This document shows positions 44,964-53,861 of a stretch of DNA of 64,000 nucleotides, one piece after another. The notes under the pieces were generated by a model. That model made no database searches. It was not told where the DNA came from and saw only the letters and a list, made by a program, of their open reading frames with translations. Positions within the stretch are counted from its first letter, which is position 1. Each line of letters opens with the position of its first letter. The position numbers and the translations under genes are program-made. Source of the stretch: M55B112 sp964539395 (lineage in GTDB: Bacteria > Bacteroidota > Bacteroidia > Bacteroidales > GCA-2748055); NCBI GenBank assembly GCA_964539395.1, contig CAZIIU010000015.1:8430-72429 (forward strand), read 5' to 3'.

Positions 44964-45443
44964 ATGAAAATTGACAATCAGAAAAATATTTACAGAATAT
45001 GGCTCCGGAAGATGGTGTACACCATCATTTTTACCGCTTCGATCGTTGGAGTGCTCTTCCTGAACATTTTCGATGATCAGGAAACAAACTTTACCAAATA
45101 CCATCTGATTATCATTATTGCTGCCATTTTTATCGTGATCAGTGTAATCGGTGTTTTGCGTAATCCATACTACTTCTACTTCAATGATTCCAGGGATGTG
45201 CTTGAGTTCAGGTACTATCCTGTTGGGATTTTCAATAGCCGGAAAAATTCGTTACAAATACCCAAACAGCATTTCATCAGATTTGAAACCGTAAAATTCT
45301 TTTTCGGACTGGAGGAGAAGCTGATACTCTACCAGAGCTATCGCAACAAAGAGGCTAAATACCCACCAATCAGTCTCTCGGCAGTGGACACAACGGATAT
45401 CGGAAAGCTGAAAAATGCACTGCAGCGCTACAGCGGACAATAA
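44964..45443 (+). CDS. Orphan membrane protein with two helices, unknown function
   Basis: 159 residues. A basic N-terminus precedes two membrane helices (about 17-35 and 47-65), then a cytoplasmic C-terminal domain of about 95 residues with alternating strands (YFYFNDSRDVLEFRYYPVG, then IPKQHFIRFETVKFFFG) that resembles a PH-like membrane-associated fold. I do not recognise a family. It has its own predicted promoter and is flanked upstream by tandem repeats and downstream by dprA at 70 bases. Confidence 0.75.
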   Translation: MKIDNQKNIYRIWLRKMVYTIIFTASIVGVLFLNIFDDQETNFTKYHLIIIIAAIFIVISVIGVLRNPYYFYFNDSRDVLEFRYYPVGIFNSRKNSLQIPKQHFIRFETVKFFFGLEEKLILYQSYRNKEAKYPPISLSAVDTTDIGKLKNALQRYSGQ

Positions 45444-45513
45444 TTAACGAAACTCCTTTTTTCATGCGATTTTTTCCTCTCCCGATACATTAAAGAGGGG
45501 AACAAAATATGCT

Positions 45514-46635
45514 ATGAACCCGGAATCCTTACAATACCAACTGGCCCTTACAATGATCCCGAAAATCGGGGCCATAACCGCCAGGAAGCTGATTGAATAT
45601 ATCGGATCTCCCGAAGGGGTGTTTCTCGAGAAAACCTCCAGTCTGCGAACTATTCCTGGCGTAGGGGATTATCTGGCCTCACAGGTATCGGCAAAAAACT
45701 ACCTGGCTGAAGCTCTAACAGAAATTCAACAGATGGAGAAAAGAGGTATCTCCTCTGTCTGGTACCAGGATGAATCCTATCCCCGCCGGCTGAAAAATTG
45801 TGCAGATGCCCCGCTGCTGCTCTTTTACAGGGGAAATTCAATGTTCAACCGCTCCAAAACCCTCAGTATTGTGGGAACGCGGAGTGCAACACATTACGGA
45901 AGGGAAGTATGTGAAGCGATCATATCAAAACTGTCAGAAGGTTATCCCGACCTGGTGATAGTGAGCGGACTGGCATATGGGATAGATATTATGGCGCATC
46001 GTTTTGCAATGAAATACGGACTCGACACCTGGGCTGTACTGGCACACGGACTTCATACGGTTTACCCCGCCTCCCATTCCGAAGTTGCCGGACGAATAAT
46101 GAAAAAGGGCAGAATCCTGTCAGATTTTCCAACCACGATAAAGCCGGAGAGAAACAATTTTATCCGCCGCAACCGGATCATCGCCGGAATATCAGAAGCA
46201 ACGCTGGTTATTGAATCGGGACCAAAAGGAGGAGCTCTGATCACCGCAGAACTGGCAGCCTCCTACAACCGGGAGGTGTTTGCAGTTCCCGGAAGGGTTG
46301 GAGACACCTATTCATCGGGCTGTAACCTACTTATTCAGAACAACATTGCAGCGCTTATCGAAAGTGGAACCGATATTGAAAAACAGCTCGGGTGGGAACC
46401 GGAGGTAATACCATCAGAGCCCAAAAAAGCTATCGAAGAACCCCTATCAGAAGAAGAACGGCTAATCCTTCAGGCGATCATTGAAGAGCCGGGGATCGGA
46501 CAGGAGATTCTTAGTATCCGCACCGGGATTCCCCTCCAGAAATTATCCGGTACCCTGCTCATAATGGAACTGCGTAAATGGATCACCCTATTGCCGGGTA
46601 ACCTGTACAGGGCATCTGTTCAGTTTACAGGATAG
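45514..46635 (+). CDS. dprA: DNA processing protein DprA
   Basis: 373 residues. DprA loads RecA on incoming single-stranded DNA during transformation. N-terminal helix-hairpin-helix/SAM-like region (about 1-75), Rossmann core with LSIVGTRSATHYGREV, IVSGLAYGIDIMAHR, RNNFIRRNRIIAG and GALITAELAASYN, and a C-terminal winged-helix DML1-like domain (about 305-373). Full length. No other competence gene lies near it. It converges on the phosphohexomutase gene. Confidence 0.95.
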   Translation: MNPESLQYQLALTMIPKIGAITARKLIEYIGSPEGVFLEKTSSLRTIPGVGDYLASQVSAKNYLAEALTEIQQMEKRGISSVWYQDESYPRRLKNCADAPLLLFYRGNSMFNRSKTLSIVGTRSATHYGREVCEAIISKLSEGYPDLVIVSGLAYGIDIMAHRFAMKYGLDTWAVLAHGLHTVYPASHSEVAGRIMKKGRILSDFPTTIKPERNNFIRRNRIIAGISEATLVIESGPKGGALITAELAASYNREVFAVPGRVGDTYSSGCNLLIQNNIAALIESGTDIEKQLGWEPEVIPSEPKKAIEEPLSEEERLILQAIIEEPGIGQEILSIRTGIPLQKLSGTLLIMELRKWITLLPGNLYRASVQFTG

Positions 46636-46654
46636 ATTCCTTCTATTATCTGTC

Positions 46655-46682
46655 ATCCCGGATTTCAGCTACGGTCCGGGAT
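46655..46682. terminator. Stem-loop in the convergent dprA / phosphohexomutase gap
   Basis: ATCCCGGA (46655-46662) and TCCGGGAT (46675-46682) form a perfect 8-bp stem with a 12-base loop. There is no T-run on either side, so this may be a weak bidirectional terminator or mRNA 3'-end stabiliser and not a standard intrinsic terminator. Confidence 0.4.
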
Positions 46683-46699
46683 CCAAGGCGTTTAGATAC

Positions 46700-48208
46700 T
46701 CAACCATCCAGCCCTGAAATATCCAGTTCCCTGAACAACTTTAACAGCTCCTTCAAGCGTGCAGCAATCCTGTTCACCCCTCCCACTAAATCCGATTCGA
46801 TGTTCAAGGGCATCACCGGATCATGCAATGAAAGACGCAACAGGAACCAGCCCTTTTCATCCTCATTGGCACATCTTACCCGTATGCCCTCGTAATTCGG
46901 ATTAACTACCTTCCAGCCTTCCTGCGATATCGCCAGTTGTTCAAGTTTTGCAATCACCTGGTTACCGTACTCCACAAAATTCTCCGTTGCTATGGAAAAC
47001 CTGAACTCCCTGCTCTCTGCCGGCGATTCAAGATGGGCGATCAGACCGGTAAGCTCACCTCCCTGTACACGGAGACGCGCCATCTCAACCAGCAGCTTAG
47101 CCACCAGATAGGCGCCATCATCCAGGAAAAAATTCTCCTTAAGGGCAGCGTGACCTGAAGTTTCAATGGCCAGGTGGCACTCCTTACCTTCTTCGTTCAG
47201 GCGAATAGCCTCATTAATGACGTTCTTGTATCCCCGCTTAAACCTGTGATGAACCCCCTTCAAATCAGATTCAATGAATTTTGTTAAGCCGTCAGAGGTG
47301 ATTGAATCGGTTACAACAATGCTTCCCGGGTGCTCCTTCAGCACTAAGGCAGAAGTAAGCGCGATCAGGTCGTTCCTGTTAACTGGATTTCCATTACGGT
47401 CAACCACCGCTGCCCGGTCAACATCCGTATCGAAGATGATTCCCAGATCGGCTTTATGCCTCACCACTGCGCCACAGATAGATTCCATCGCCTCCTCACT
47501 CTCCGGGTTCGGAACATGGTTCGGAAAACGTCCATCCGGTTGCAGGTATTGGCTTCCTTCAATGTTGGCCCCCAGGGGTTCCAACACCTTTGTAGCAAAA
47601 AAACCGCCTGCCCCGTTTCCGGCATCCACAATAATCCTGGCACCCTTCAACGGCCTGTTATACTCTTCCTGGTTCCTTACCTCTTCACGAATGTATGCCA
47701 CCAAAGAGGCCGCATATTCAGAGATAATATCTGTTGTTTCGCTACTCCCTGTTTTCGATGATTCTGCAAAAGTACCTCTCCGGGCAATCTCAAGTATCTC
47801 AGAAATATCCCTCTTATCCAGACCTCCTTCAGCTGTAAAAAATTTTAAACCGTTCCTGTTGAACGGCAGGTGACTTGCTGTAAGCATCACACCGGCTGAA
47901 GCCTTAATGCGATCGCTCTTCGTTATCATGAACATGGCGGGCGTAGATGCGAGACCGCAATCGAGCACATTACCTCCCATAAAGGTAATTCCTTCTGAGA
48001 ATGCCCTTTTCAGGGATGCACCGCTGATGCGGGAATCCATTCCTATGCCAACGGTAATATCAGAAAACCCCTTGCTCCTGAGCCAGGTCATAAAGGACTT
48101 TCCCAAACGTACCAACAGGTCGGGAGTAAGATTCACATTTTCACCTTTAATGCCTTCAAGAGCCACACCCCTGATATCCGATCCGTTTTGAAGTTCTTTC
48201 CAGTTCAT
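46700..48208 (-). CDS. Phosphohexomutase (phosphomannomutase/phosphoglucomutase family)
   Basis: 502 residues, alpha-D-phosphohexomutase superfamily. The active-site phosphoserine loop reads MLTASHLPFNRNG (the TASHLP form, not TASHNP), the metal loop is DTDVDRAAV, the sugar-binding loop is ETSGHAALKENF, and the C-terminal phosphate-binding domain is present. Which hexose (mannose, glucose or glucosamine phosphate) is used cannot be decided from these motifs. The TASHLP subgroup includes algal/plant-like and some bacterial mutases. No capsule or nucleotide-sugar genes are adjacent. Confidence 0.88.
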   Translation of the reverse strand: MNWKELQNGSDIRGVALEGIKGENVNLTPDLLVRLGKSFMTWLRSKGFSDITVGIGMDSRISGASLKRAFSEGITFMGGNVLDCGLASTPAMFMITKSDRIKASAGVMLTASHLPFNRNGLKFFTAEGGLDKRDISEILEIARRGTFAESSKTGSSETTDIISEYAASLVAYIREEVRNQEEYNRPLKGARIIVDAGNGAGGFFATKVLEPLGANIEGSQYLQPDGRFPNHVPNPESEEAMESICGAVVRHKADLGIIFDTDVDRAAVVDRNGNPVNRNDLIALTSALVLKEHPGSIVVTDSITSDGLTKFIESDLKGVHHRFKRGYKNVINEAIRLNEEGKECHLAIETSGHAALKENFFLDDGAYLVAKLLVEMARLRVQGGELTGLIAHLESPAESREFRFSIATENFVEYGNQVIAKLEQLAISQEGWKVVNPNYEGIRVRCANEDEKGWFLLRLSLHDPVMPLNIESDLVGGVNRIAARLKELLKLFRELDISGLDG

Positions 48209-48323
48209 ATTATTAATGCACGATCAAACTCTTATGAAGAGTAATTTAGACAACATCAATTGGATTCTTTAAGGTGCACAAAACACAAATTCACCCGTCT
48301 CAAATGCCGTTCAAATTTACATA

Positions 48324-48335
48324 ATATGATCATAT
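48324..48335. promoter_or_regulatory. 12-bp perfect palindrome upstream of gdhA
   Basis: ATATGATCATAT is a perfect palindrome about 65 bases before the gdhA -7 element. It may be an operator for a dimeric regulator. The remaining gap (48209-48523) is AT-rich with no gene. Confidence 0.4.
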
Positions 48336-48400
48336 ATCGCCATCAAAATTGAAATCGATATAAATTGAGCAGATTATGTTAAAAAACATTCTCAAAAAGT

Positions 48401-48408
48401 TATATTTG
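48401..48408 (+). promoter_or_regulatory. Probable -7 promoter element of gdhA
   Basis: TATATTTG matches TAnnTTTG perfectly. It predicts a 5' leader of about 110 bases before the ATG at 48524, much longer than at other genes here, leaving room for control at the RNA level. The -33 element is not clear. Confidence 0.55.
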
Positions 48409-48523
48409 CCGATGTATTTAAATTTTTGAAATTTTTTTTTGAAACCTATGTGTTACCATCATTACACTGCTTACTCAATAATAAACTGATACTTAACTCT
48501 AACAATTAAACCCTAAGTAAAAA

Positions 48524-49861
48524 ATGGATCCAAAACTCGAACAATTCATGGCCGTAATCAAGGCCAAAAACCCGGCCCAGCCGGAATTCTACCAGGCTGT
48601 TCATGAGGTGGCCGAATCCCTTATCCCCTTTATTGAAGAGAATCCCAAGTATAAATATGCAAGAATTCTGGAGCGCATTGCAGAACCTGAGCGCATCATC
48701 ATATTCAGGGTGCCCTGGATCAACGACAAAGGAGACGTTGAGATCAACCGCGGCTTCCGCATCGAAATGAATTCCGCCATTGGTCCGTATAAGGGCGGAC
48801 TTCGTTTTCACCCAACCGTGAACCTCAGCATCCTCAAATTCCTGGCGTTTGAGCAGGTATTTAAGAACAGTCTTACCACCCTGCCCATGGGAGGGGGAAA
48901 AGGCGGTTCTGACTTCGATCCCAAGGGAAAGTCGGACAATGAGGTGATGCGCTTCTGTCAGAGCTTCATGACTGAACTGTGCCGGCACATAGGTCCGGAA
49001 ACAGATGTCCCTGCAGGCGATATTGGTGTTGGCGGACGGGAGATTGGGTATCTGTTTGGTCAGTACAAACGGATCAGAAATGAATTTACCGGTGTGCTCA
49101 CCGGTAAGGGACTTGAATGGGGAGGCAGCCTGATCAGACCGGAGGCTACCGGCTATGGAGCTGTATATTTCGCCCAGGAGATGCTCTCCACCAAAAATGA
49201 TTCACTCGAAGGAAAAACTGTCACCGTCTCCGGATCGGGCAATGTGGCACAATTTACCACCCAAAAAGTCACCGAACTTGGGGGCAGGGTTGTTACGCTT
49301 TCTGATTCAGCAGGATTTATTTACGATCCCAATGGGATTGATGAGGAGAAACTTGCATGGGTAATGGATCTGAAGAATATCAGGCGGGGAAGAATCAGCG
49401 AATATGCCGAAAAATTCGGATGCGAGTACCATGAGGACAAGCGTCCCTGGAGCGTACCATGCGATGTTGCATTCCCCTCCGCTACGGAAAATGAAATCAA
49501 CAAAACCGATGCAGAAACACTTGTTAATAATAACTGCAGGGTTATCAGCGAAGGAGCAAACATGCCATCCACACCGGAAGCAATTGAGGTCTACCAGCAC
49601 AACAAGTTATTATATGGTCCGGGCAAAGCTGCCAATGCCGGTGGTGTAGCAGTATCGGGACTGGAAATGACACAAAACTCCATGCGGTTGCCATGGAGCC
49701 GTGAAGAGGTGGATGAACGGCTTCATACCATAATGAAGAATATCCACGCCACCTGTGTAAAGTTCGGCTCCGAAGGAGGATATGTCGATTATGTGAAGGG
49801 TGCCAATATTGGCGGTTTTGTCAAAGTGGCCAATGCAATGCTCGCTCAGGGGGTGGTGTAA
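48524..49861 (+). CDS. gdhA: Glutamate dehydrogenase (hexameric, NADP-type)
   Basis: 445 residues, the length of hexameric small-subunit enzymes. PYKGGLRFHPTVNLS and LPMGGGKGGSDFDPKGKSD (about 118-135) hold the glutamate-binding and catalytic lysines; the dinucleotide motif is TVSGSGNVAQ, followed by SEGANMPSTPEA. It interconverts 2-oxoglutarate plus ammonia and glutamate. NADP preference is inferred from the family; it is ended by a strong intrinsic terminator and has a long leader. Confidence 0.96.
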   Translation: MDPKLEQFMAVIKAKNPAQPEFYQAVHEVAESLIPFIEENPKYKYARILERIAEPERIIIFRVPWINDKGDVEINRGFRIEMNSAIGPYKGGLRFHPTVNLSILKFLAFEQVFKNSLTTLPMGGGKGGSDFDPKGKSDNEVMRFCQSFMTELCRHIGPETDVPAGDIGVGGREIGYLFGQYKRIRNEFTGVLTGKGLEWGGSLIRPEATGYGAVYFAQEMLSTKNDSLEGKTVTVSGSGNVAQFTTQKVTELGGRVVTLSDSAGFIYDPNGIDEEKLAWVMDLKNIRRGRISEYAEKFGCEYHEDKRPWSVPCDVAFPSATENEINKTDAETLVNNNCRVISEGANMPSTPEAIEVYQHNKLLYGPGKAANAGGVAVSGLEMTQNSMRLPWSREEVDERLHTIMKNIHATCVKFGSEGGYVDYVKGANIGGFVKVANAMLAQGVV

Positions 49862-49885
49862 CCCTGCTATTCCGTTTTACTTTTT

Positions 49886-49920
49886 AACTGCCTGCGCAAA
49901 TCGTCGCAGGCAGTTTTTTT
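49886..49920 (+). terminator. Intrinsic terminator after gdhA
   Basis: Perfect 11-bp stem (49886-49896 with 49905-49915), eight-base loop and a run of seven T to 49920, located 25 bases after the gdhA stop. Confidence 0.93.
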
Positions 49921-49980
49921 ATGTACGGTTTACTTAAACCTACCTGTTTTACAGCCTGTTTTTTCGCCTGAAAGAATCGC

Positions 49981-49988
49981 TATTTTTG
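49981..49988 (+). promoter_or_regulatory. Probable -7 element of the TatD-family gene
   Basis: TATTTTTG fits TAnnTTTG and is only seven bases before the ATG at 49996, which implies an almost leaderless mRNA. It lies downstream of the gdhA terminator, so the gene needs its own promoter. Confidence 0.5.
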
Positions 49989-49995
49989 TAGCCAA

Positions 49996-50778
49996 ATGCA
50001 GTATGAGTTGACAGATACACATGCGCACCTCTATTTAAAGGCGTTCAGAAATGACATCGACGAGGTGATCTCCCGTGCAGTGGGTCGCGGCGTAAAACGC
50101 ATATTTCTACCCAATCTCGACCAAACTACGGTTCAGGAAATGAATCGTTTATGCAAAAAGTATAAAGGAATCTGTTTCCCGATGATCGGGCTGCATCCGA
50201 CATCTGTGAAGGAGAATTACATGGATGAACTCTCCGTCCTGGAAAATGAACTGAACAATGATAAATACATTGCTGTAGGAGAAACCGGTATCGATCTGTA
50301 TTGGGATCAAACTTATCTTGATGAACAGCGTATCGCGTTTCTTACACAGTTAACCTGGGCAAAGGATAGAGCTCTACCGGTAGTTATCCATGCCAGGGAG
50401 TCATTTGATGAGATCTTTGAGGTAATGGACCAGGTATACACCCCGGATTTAAAAGGTGTATTTCACAGCTTCACAGGAAACAAGGACCAGCTAAAAAAGA
50501 TACTCTCCTACGGTTTCTATATCGGTATCAATGGGATCGCCACTTTTAAAAACTCAGACATGGACCATATAGTCAGGGAAATTCCCCCTGAAAATCTTCT
50601 CATCGAAACGGATTCCCCTTTCCTTGCGCCTTCACCACACCGTGGAAAAAGAAATGAAAGCGCCTATGTACTTGAAATAGCGAAAAAAATTGCAGAGATA
50701 ATGGGGGTGGAAATAGACGAGGTGGCCAACATAACGACGAAAAATGCGTTAACTCTTTTTAGCAGAACGAACCGGTAA
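49996..50778 (+). CDS. TatD-family metal-dependent hydrolase/DNase
   Basis: 260 residues, TIM-barrel amidohydrolase fold. Metal-ligand motifs are complete: DTHAHLYL near the start, GETGIDLYWD, VVIHARES, VFHSFTG and LLIETDSPFLAP. TatD proteins are Mg2+-dependent DNases/exonucleases with roles in DNA repair or turnover. Length is standard. It stands alone, 113 bases before ansA. Confidence 0.93.
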   Translation: MQYELTDTHAHLYLKAFRNDIDEVISRAVGRGVKRIFLPNLDQTTVQEMNRLCKKYKGICFPMIGLHPTSVKENYMDELSVLENELNNDKYIAVGETGIDLYWDQTYLDEQRIAFLTQLTWAKDRALPVVIHARESFDEIFEVMDQVYTPDLKGVFHSFTGNKDQLKKILSYGFYIGINGIATFKNSDMDHIVREIPPENLLIETDSPFLAPSPHRGKRNESAYVLEIAKKIAEIMGVEIDEVANITTKNALTLFSRTNR

Positions 50779-50891
50779 AACTTATTGAAGATGATCGCCG
50801 TAAACCAAAGCAAAGCCATGGTCGTAAAAGATGTCAAAACCTTAATAACTGCTCAACGCATCTAACTTTCTTAACCTTAGATCCCTCGATA

Positions 50892-51926
50892 ATGTCGGAC
50901 AACAATGGAATATTGCTGATCTACACCGGTGGAACCATCGGCATGGTAAAGGATCCCCACAACGGGGTTCTGAAACCATTCGATTTTTCCGATGTAAGTG
51001 AGAAAATACCTGAACTGCAGCGATTCGGATTCTCCATCGATACCATCCAGTTCAAATCACCCGTAGATTCTTCCAATATCCATCCCGGATTCTGGATCGA
51101 AATTGCCGATATCATAGAAGCAAATTACGACAAGTACCTGGGTTTTGTTGTACTCCACGGGACCGACACGATGGCATACTCAGCATCGGCACTGAGTTTT
51201 ATGCTTGAAAACCTCTCAAAACCCGTAATATTCACAGGTGCCCAACTCCCTATCGGAACATTGCGCACCGATGGAAAGGAAAACCTGATCACTGCTGTAG
51301 AGATAGCAGCATCCCTCGAAAACGGGAGACCTGTGGTACCTGAAGTATGCATCTATTTTGAAAGCAAATTATACCGTGGTAACCGCACTACCAAAGTCAA
51401 TGCCGAACACTTCAATGCATTCCAGTCTGCCAACTACCCCTACCTGGCCAAAGCAGGTGTTGAATTGGTGTTCAACCGTGAATTCATTATCTACACGGAG
51501 AGAACCGAACCACTTGTGGTTCACAGAAAGTTCTGCGACCAGATTACCATCATCAAACTGTTTCCTGGAATCAACAGGAAATATATGGACTCTATTCTCG
51601 GAATCGAATCCCTGAAGGCGGTCATCCTGGAAACATACGGAGCAGGAAACGCACCGTCGGAGGAGTGGTTTATGAAAAGAATCCGCAGGGCAACGGAGAG
51701 AGATATCATTATGCTCGACGTAACGCAATGCAGCCGGGGCAGTGTCGAACTCGGCCGCTATCACACCAGTCAGACACTCCTGGAGGCCGGTGTTATCAGC
51801 GGTTACGATATTACCACAGAAGCTGCAACCACCAAATTGATGATCCTCCTCGCACAGGAACTCAGCTCCGAAGAGATTAAAATGCTTTTAAATAAATCTC
51901 TTAAGGGAGAAATAACTGTTCACTAA
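50892..51926 (+). CDS. ansA: L-asparaginase, cytoplasmic type I
   Basis: 344 residues without a signal peptide. Hydrolyses asparagine to aspartate and ammonia. The nucleophile threonine lies in IYTGGTIGM (Thr14) and the second catalytic set in VLHGTDTMAYSASAL; GAQLPIGTLRTDG follows. The lack of a signal peptide and the motif form indicate a type I (AnsA-like) enzyme. Confidence 0.94.
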   Translation: MSDNNGILLIYTGGTIGMVKDPHNGVLKPFDFSDVSEKIPELQRFGFSIDTIQFKSPVDSSNIHPGFWIEIADIIEANYDKYLGFVVLHGTDTMAYSASALSFMLENLSKPVIFTGAQLPIGTLRTDGKENLITAVEIAASLENGRPVVPEVCIYFESKLYRGNRTTKVNAEHFNAFQSANYPYLAKAGVELVFNREFIIYTERTEPLVVHRKFCDQITIIKLFPGINRKYMDSILGIESLKAVILETYGAGNAPSEEWFMKRIRRATERDIIMLDVTQCSRGSVELGRYHTSQTLLEAGVISGYDITTEAATTKLMILLAQELSSEEIKMLLNKSLKGEITVH

Positions 51927-51948
51927 GAATATTTATATTTTTTTTTTG

Positions 51949-51955
51949 TAATTTG
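51949..51955 (+). promoter_or_regulatory. Possible promoter element for the tRNA-Ser transcript
   Basis: TAATTTG preceded by a T-rich run resembles a -7 element with one base missing, followed by GCGCCGC. It is about 180 bases before the tRNA, so the primary transcript would carry a long 5' leader that RNase P must remove. The leader (51960-52132) includes a GGGT-GCGA-ACCC hairpin at 52110-52121 with a GNRA loop; I assign no function to it. Confidence 0.35.
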
Positions 51956-52132
51956 CGCCGCGATTCTATTTACAATTCAGTAAATTAGCAAGTCGCAAGT
52001 TCTTACCATATCCGTGGGTGGTTTTTTGGAGACAGCAGCTATAGCTTTGGAGCGAACCGGATTGGAACGATAGAATTGCATAAATGTTCTTATATATAAC
52101 CGACTGAAAGGGTGCGAACCCAAATATTGACT

Positions 52133-52220
52133 GGAGAGGTGCAGGAGTGGCTGAACTGGCACGCCTGGAAAGCGTGTGTACCTCAAAAGGGTACCGAGGG
52201 TTCGAATCCCTCTCTCTCCG
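52133..52220 (+). tRNA. tRNA-Ser (anticodon GGA)
   Basis: 88 nt with a seven-pair acceptor stem (one G-U), anticodon stem CACGC/GCGTG around the loop CTGGAAA (anticodon GGA at 52167-52169), a long class II variable arm (GTACC/GGTAC region), and a T-arm GAGGG-TTCGAAT-CCCTC. The discriminator base is G and CCA is not encoded. It reads UCC and UCU codons. It lies 56 bases before exbB. Confidence 0.96.
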
Positions 52221-52276
52221 CGATAAAATCAATTAAAACGTTTAATAATCAGAAAGTTTAACAAACATTAACAACA

Positions 52277-53104
52277 ATGAAAAAACTATTTGCGCTAATA
52301 GCAGTTTTCGGAATGCTTATAATGGGAGCGTCCGTATTTGCACAGGAAGATCCGGCAACAGAGACCTCTGCCGCTGATGACACTTCACAGGTAGCTGAAG
52401 AAGTTGTTCAGGCTGAAGCCCCTGCTACAGAGCAGTCAACTGCTCCGGATAAGGAAGAAGGTGCATTGAGTGTCTTGCACACCAACCTGAAAACAAAATT
52501 CATTGAGGGTGGTGCCAGCTTTATGGGCGCGGTTCTGATGACCCTTATTTTCGGTCTGGCACTCGCATTTGAAAGGATCATCTACCTGAGTCTTGCATCA
52601 ACGAATACAGAAAAACTGCTTGTTGCAGTAGAAGCTGCGCTTGAAGAAGGAGGCATAGAAGCAGCAAAAGATGTGTGCCGTAATAACCGTGGTCCGGTGG
52701 CAAGTATTTTTTATCAGGGACTCGACAGGGCCGACCAGGGGATTGATGTAGTCGAAAAATCAGTTGTCTCCTATGGTAGTGTTCAAATGGGACTCCTGGA
52801 GAAGAATCTTTCATGGATTTCACTGTTTATTGCAGTTGCACCGATGCTTGGGTTTATGGGTACTGTAATCGGTATGATCCAGGCATTTGACAAGATCCAG
52901 GAGCAGGGCGATGTCTCTCCAACGGTTGTGGCTGGTGGTATCAAGGTTGCACTTATCACTACAGTTACAGGTCTGATTGTTGCAATCATCCTGCAATTTT
53001 TCTATAACTACTTGATATCCAAGGTTGATTCGATCGTAAATCGTATGGAAGACGCTTCCATCTCCCTGGTTGATATGTTGGTAAAGCACAATCTTAAAAA
53101 ATAA
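52277..53104 (+). CDS. exbB: ExbB/TolQ-type proton channel subunit with signal peptide
   Basis: 275 residues. Signal peptide (about 1-22, ending VFAQ) and an acidic Ala/Glu/Thr-rich periplasmic segment (about 23-62) precede the MotA/TolQ/ExbB domain with three membrane helices. APMLGFMGTVIGMIQAF and AGGIKVALITTVTGLIVAI are the conserved channel helices. With ExbD it forms the proton-driven motor that energises TonB-dependent outer-membrane transport. It is the first gene of a four-gene run (52277-55000). Confidence 0.93.
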   Translation: MKKLFALIAVFGMLIMGASVFAQEDPATETSAADDTSQVAEEVVQAEAPATEQSTAPDKEEGALSVLHTNLKTKFIEGGASFMGAVLMTLIFGLALAFERIIYLSLASTNTEKLLVAVEAALEEGGIEAAKDVCRNNRGPVASIFYQGLDRADQGIDVVEKSVVSYGSVQMGLLEKNLSWISLFIAVAPMLGFMGTVIGMIQAFDKIQEQGDVSPTVVAGGIKVALITTVTGLIVAIILQFFYNYLISKVDSIVNRMEDASISLVDMLVKHNLKK

Positions 53105-53110
53105 CAGACT

Positions 53111-53803
53111 ATGTCTTATTCTAAAATATCATCGATCACATTAATTGTGGTTGCTACAATCTCGGTGATAGTCATCCTGTTCTTTTATATCAGTCCAAGA
53201 ACAGTTGATATCATCGAACTGGAGGCACGTGTGGAACAGCTTCTCACTGAAGGTGCCCTGCCAGATCAGCCTGAACCCGGAGTCGCAGCAGAGGTTGACA
53301 CCATGATGGTTGACAGTCTGGAAGCAGCTGAAACTGATGAAGCGGTTATCGCTGAAGAAGACAGTGCTGCCATGATTGCATCTGTTGAAGAGGAGATGCC
53401 GCTTAAAGAGATAACACCGGAAGAGGTCGACCTGAAAGATCACCTGAGTAACTGGGAAATTATGGTTTATAAGCGGACAGATTATGCACTTGGCTGGGCC
53501 TATATTCTGCTTGCCATTGCTGCCATTGCAGCCATCTTGTTTCCCCTGGTAACAATTGTAACCGATGTCAGGGCAATCTTAAGAATGCTCATGGTTGTCG
53601 GAGCTGCTGCTGTACTGCTGCTGGTATCATACTTTGTCTTCGCATCAGACACACCAATTCAGATTCTCGGATACACAGGTACGGATAATACCAATCCGGT
53701 TGCGCTGAAATGGATCGGAACAGGGTTGTTTTCAACCTATATCATTTTCGGTATAGCAATTCTTTCTATACTCTACTTTGAAGTTGTTAGTATATTCAAA
53801 TAA
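53111..53803 (+). CDS. Uncharacterised membrane protein inside the exb operon
   Basis: 230 residues. An N-terminal membrane helix (about 8-27), an acidic periplasmic segment (about 30-115, rich in Glu, Ala and Val), then three or four membrane helices (about 125-150, 155-175, 197-225). It starts six bases after exbB and ends 58 bases before exbD. A protein of this type between exbB and two exbD genes is familiar in Bacteroidota, but I know of no assigned function. It may be a structural or regulatory part of the motor; that is inference from position. Confidence 0.8.
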   Translation: MSYSKISSITLIVVATISVIVILFFYISPRTVDIIELEARVEQLLTEGALPDQPEPGVAAEVDTMMVDSLEAAETDEAVIAEEDSAAMIASVEEEMPLKEITPEEVDLKDHLSNWEIMVYKRTDYALGWAYILLAIAAIAAILFPLVTIVTDVRAILRMLMVVGAAAVLLLVSYFVFASDTPIQILGYTGTDNTNPVALKWIGTGLFSTYIIFGIAILSILYFEVVSIFK

Positions 53804-53861
53804 TATTTCAGGGGATCCCGGTATTTGAAACCACCGGAATCCCCTTTAAATTGGAAACCCA

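Noticed and set aside
51966..52232. 88-codon minus-strand frame across the tRNA-Ser
   Set aside because: It is antisense to the tRNA, and its RRERDSNPR-type peptide is a well-known false product of tRNA antisense translation.
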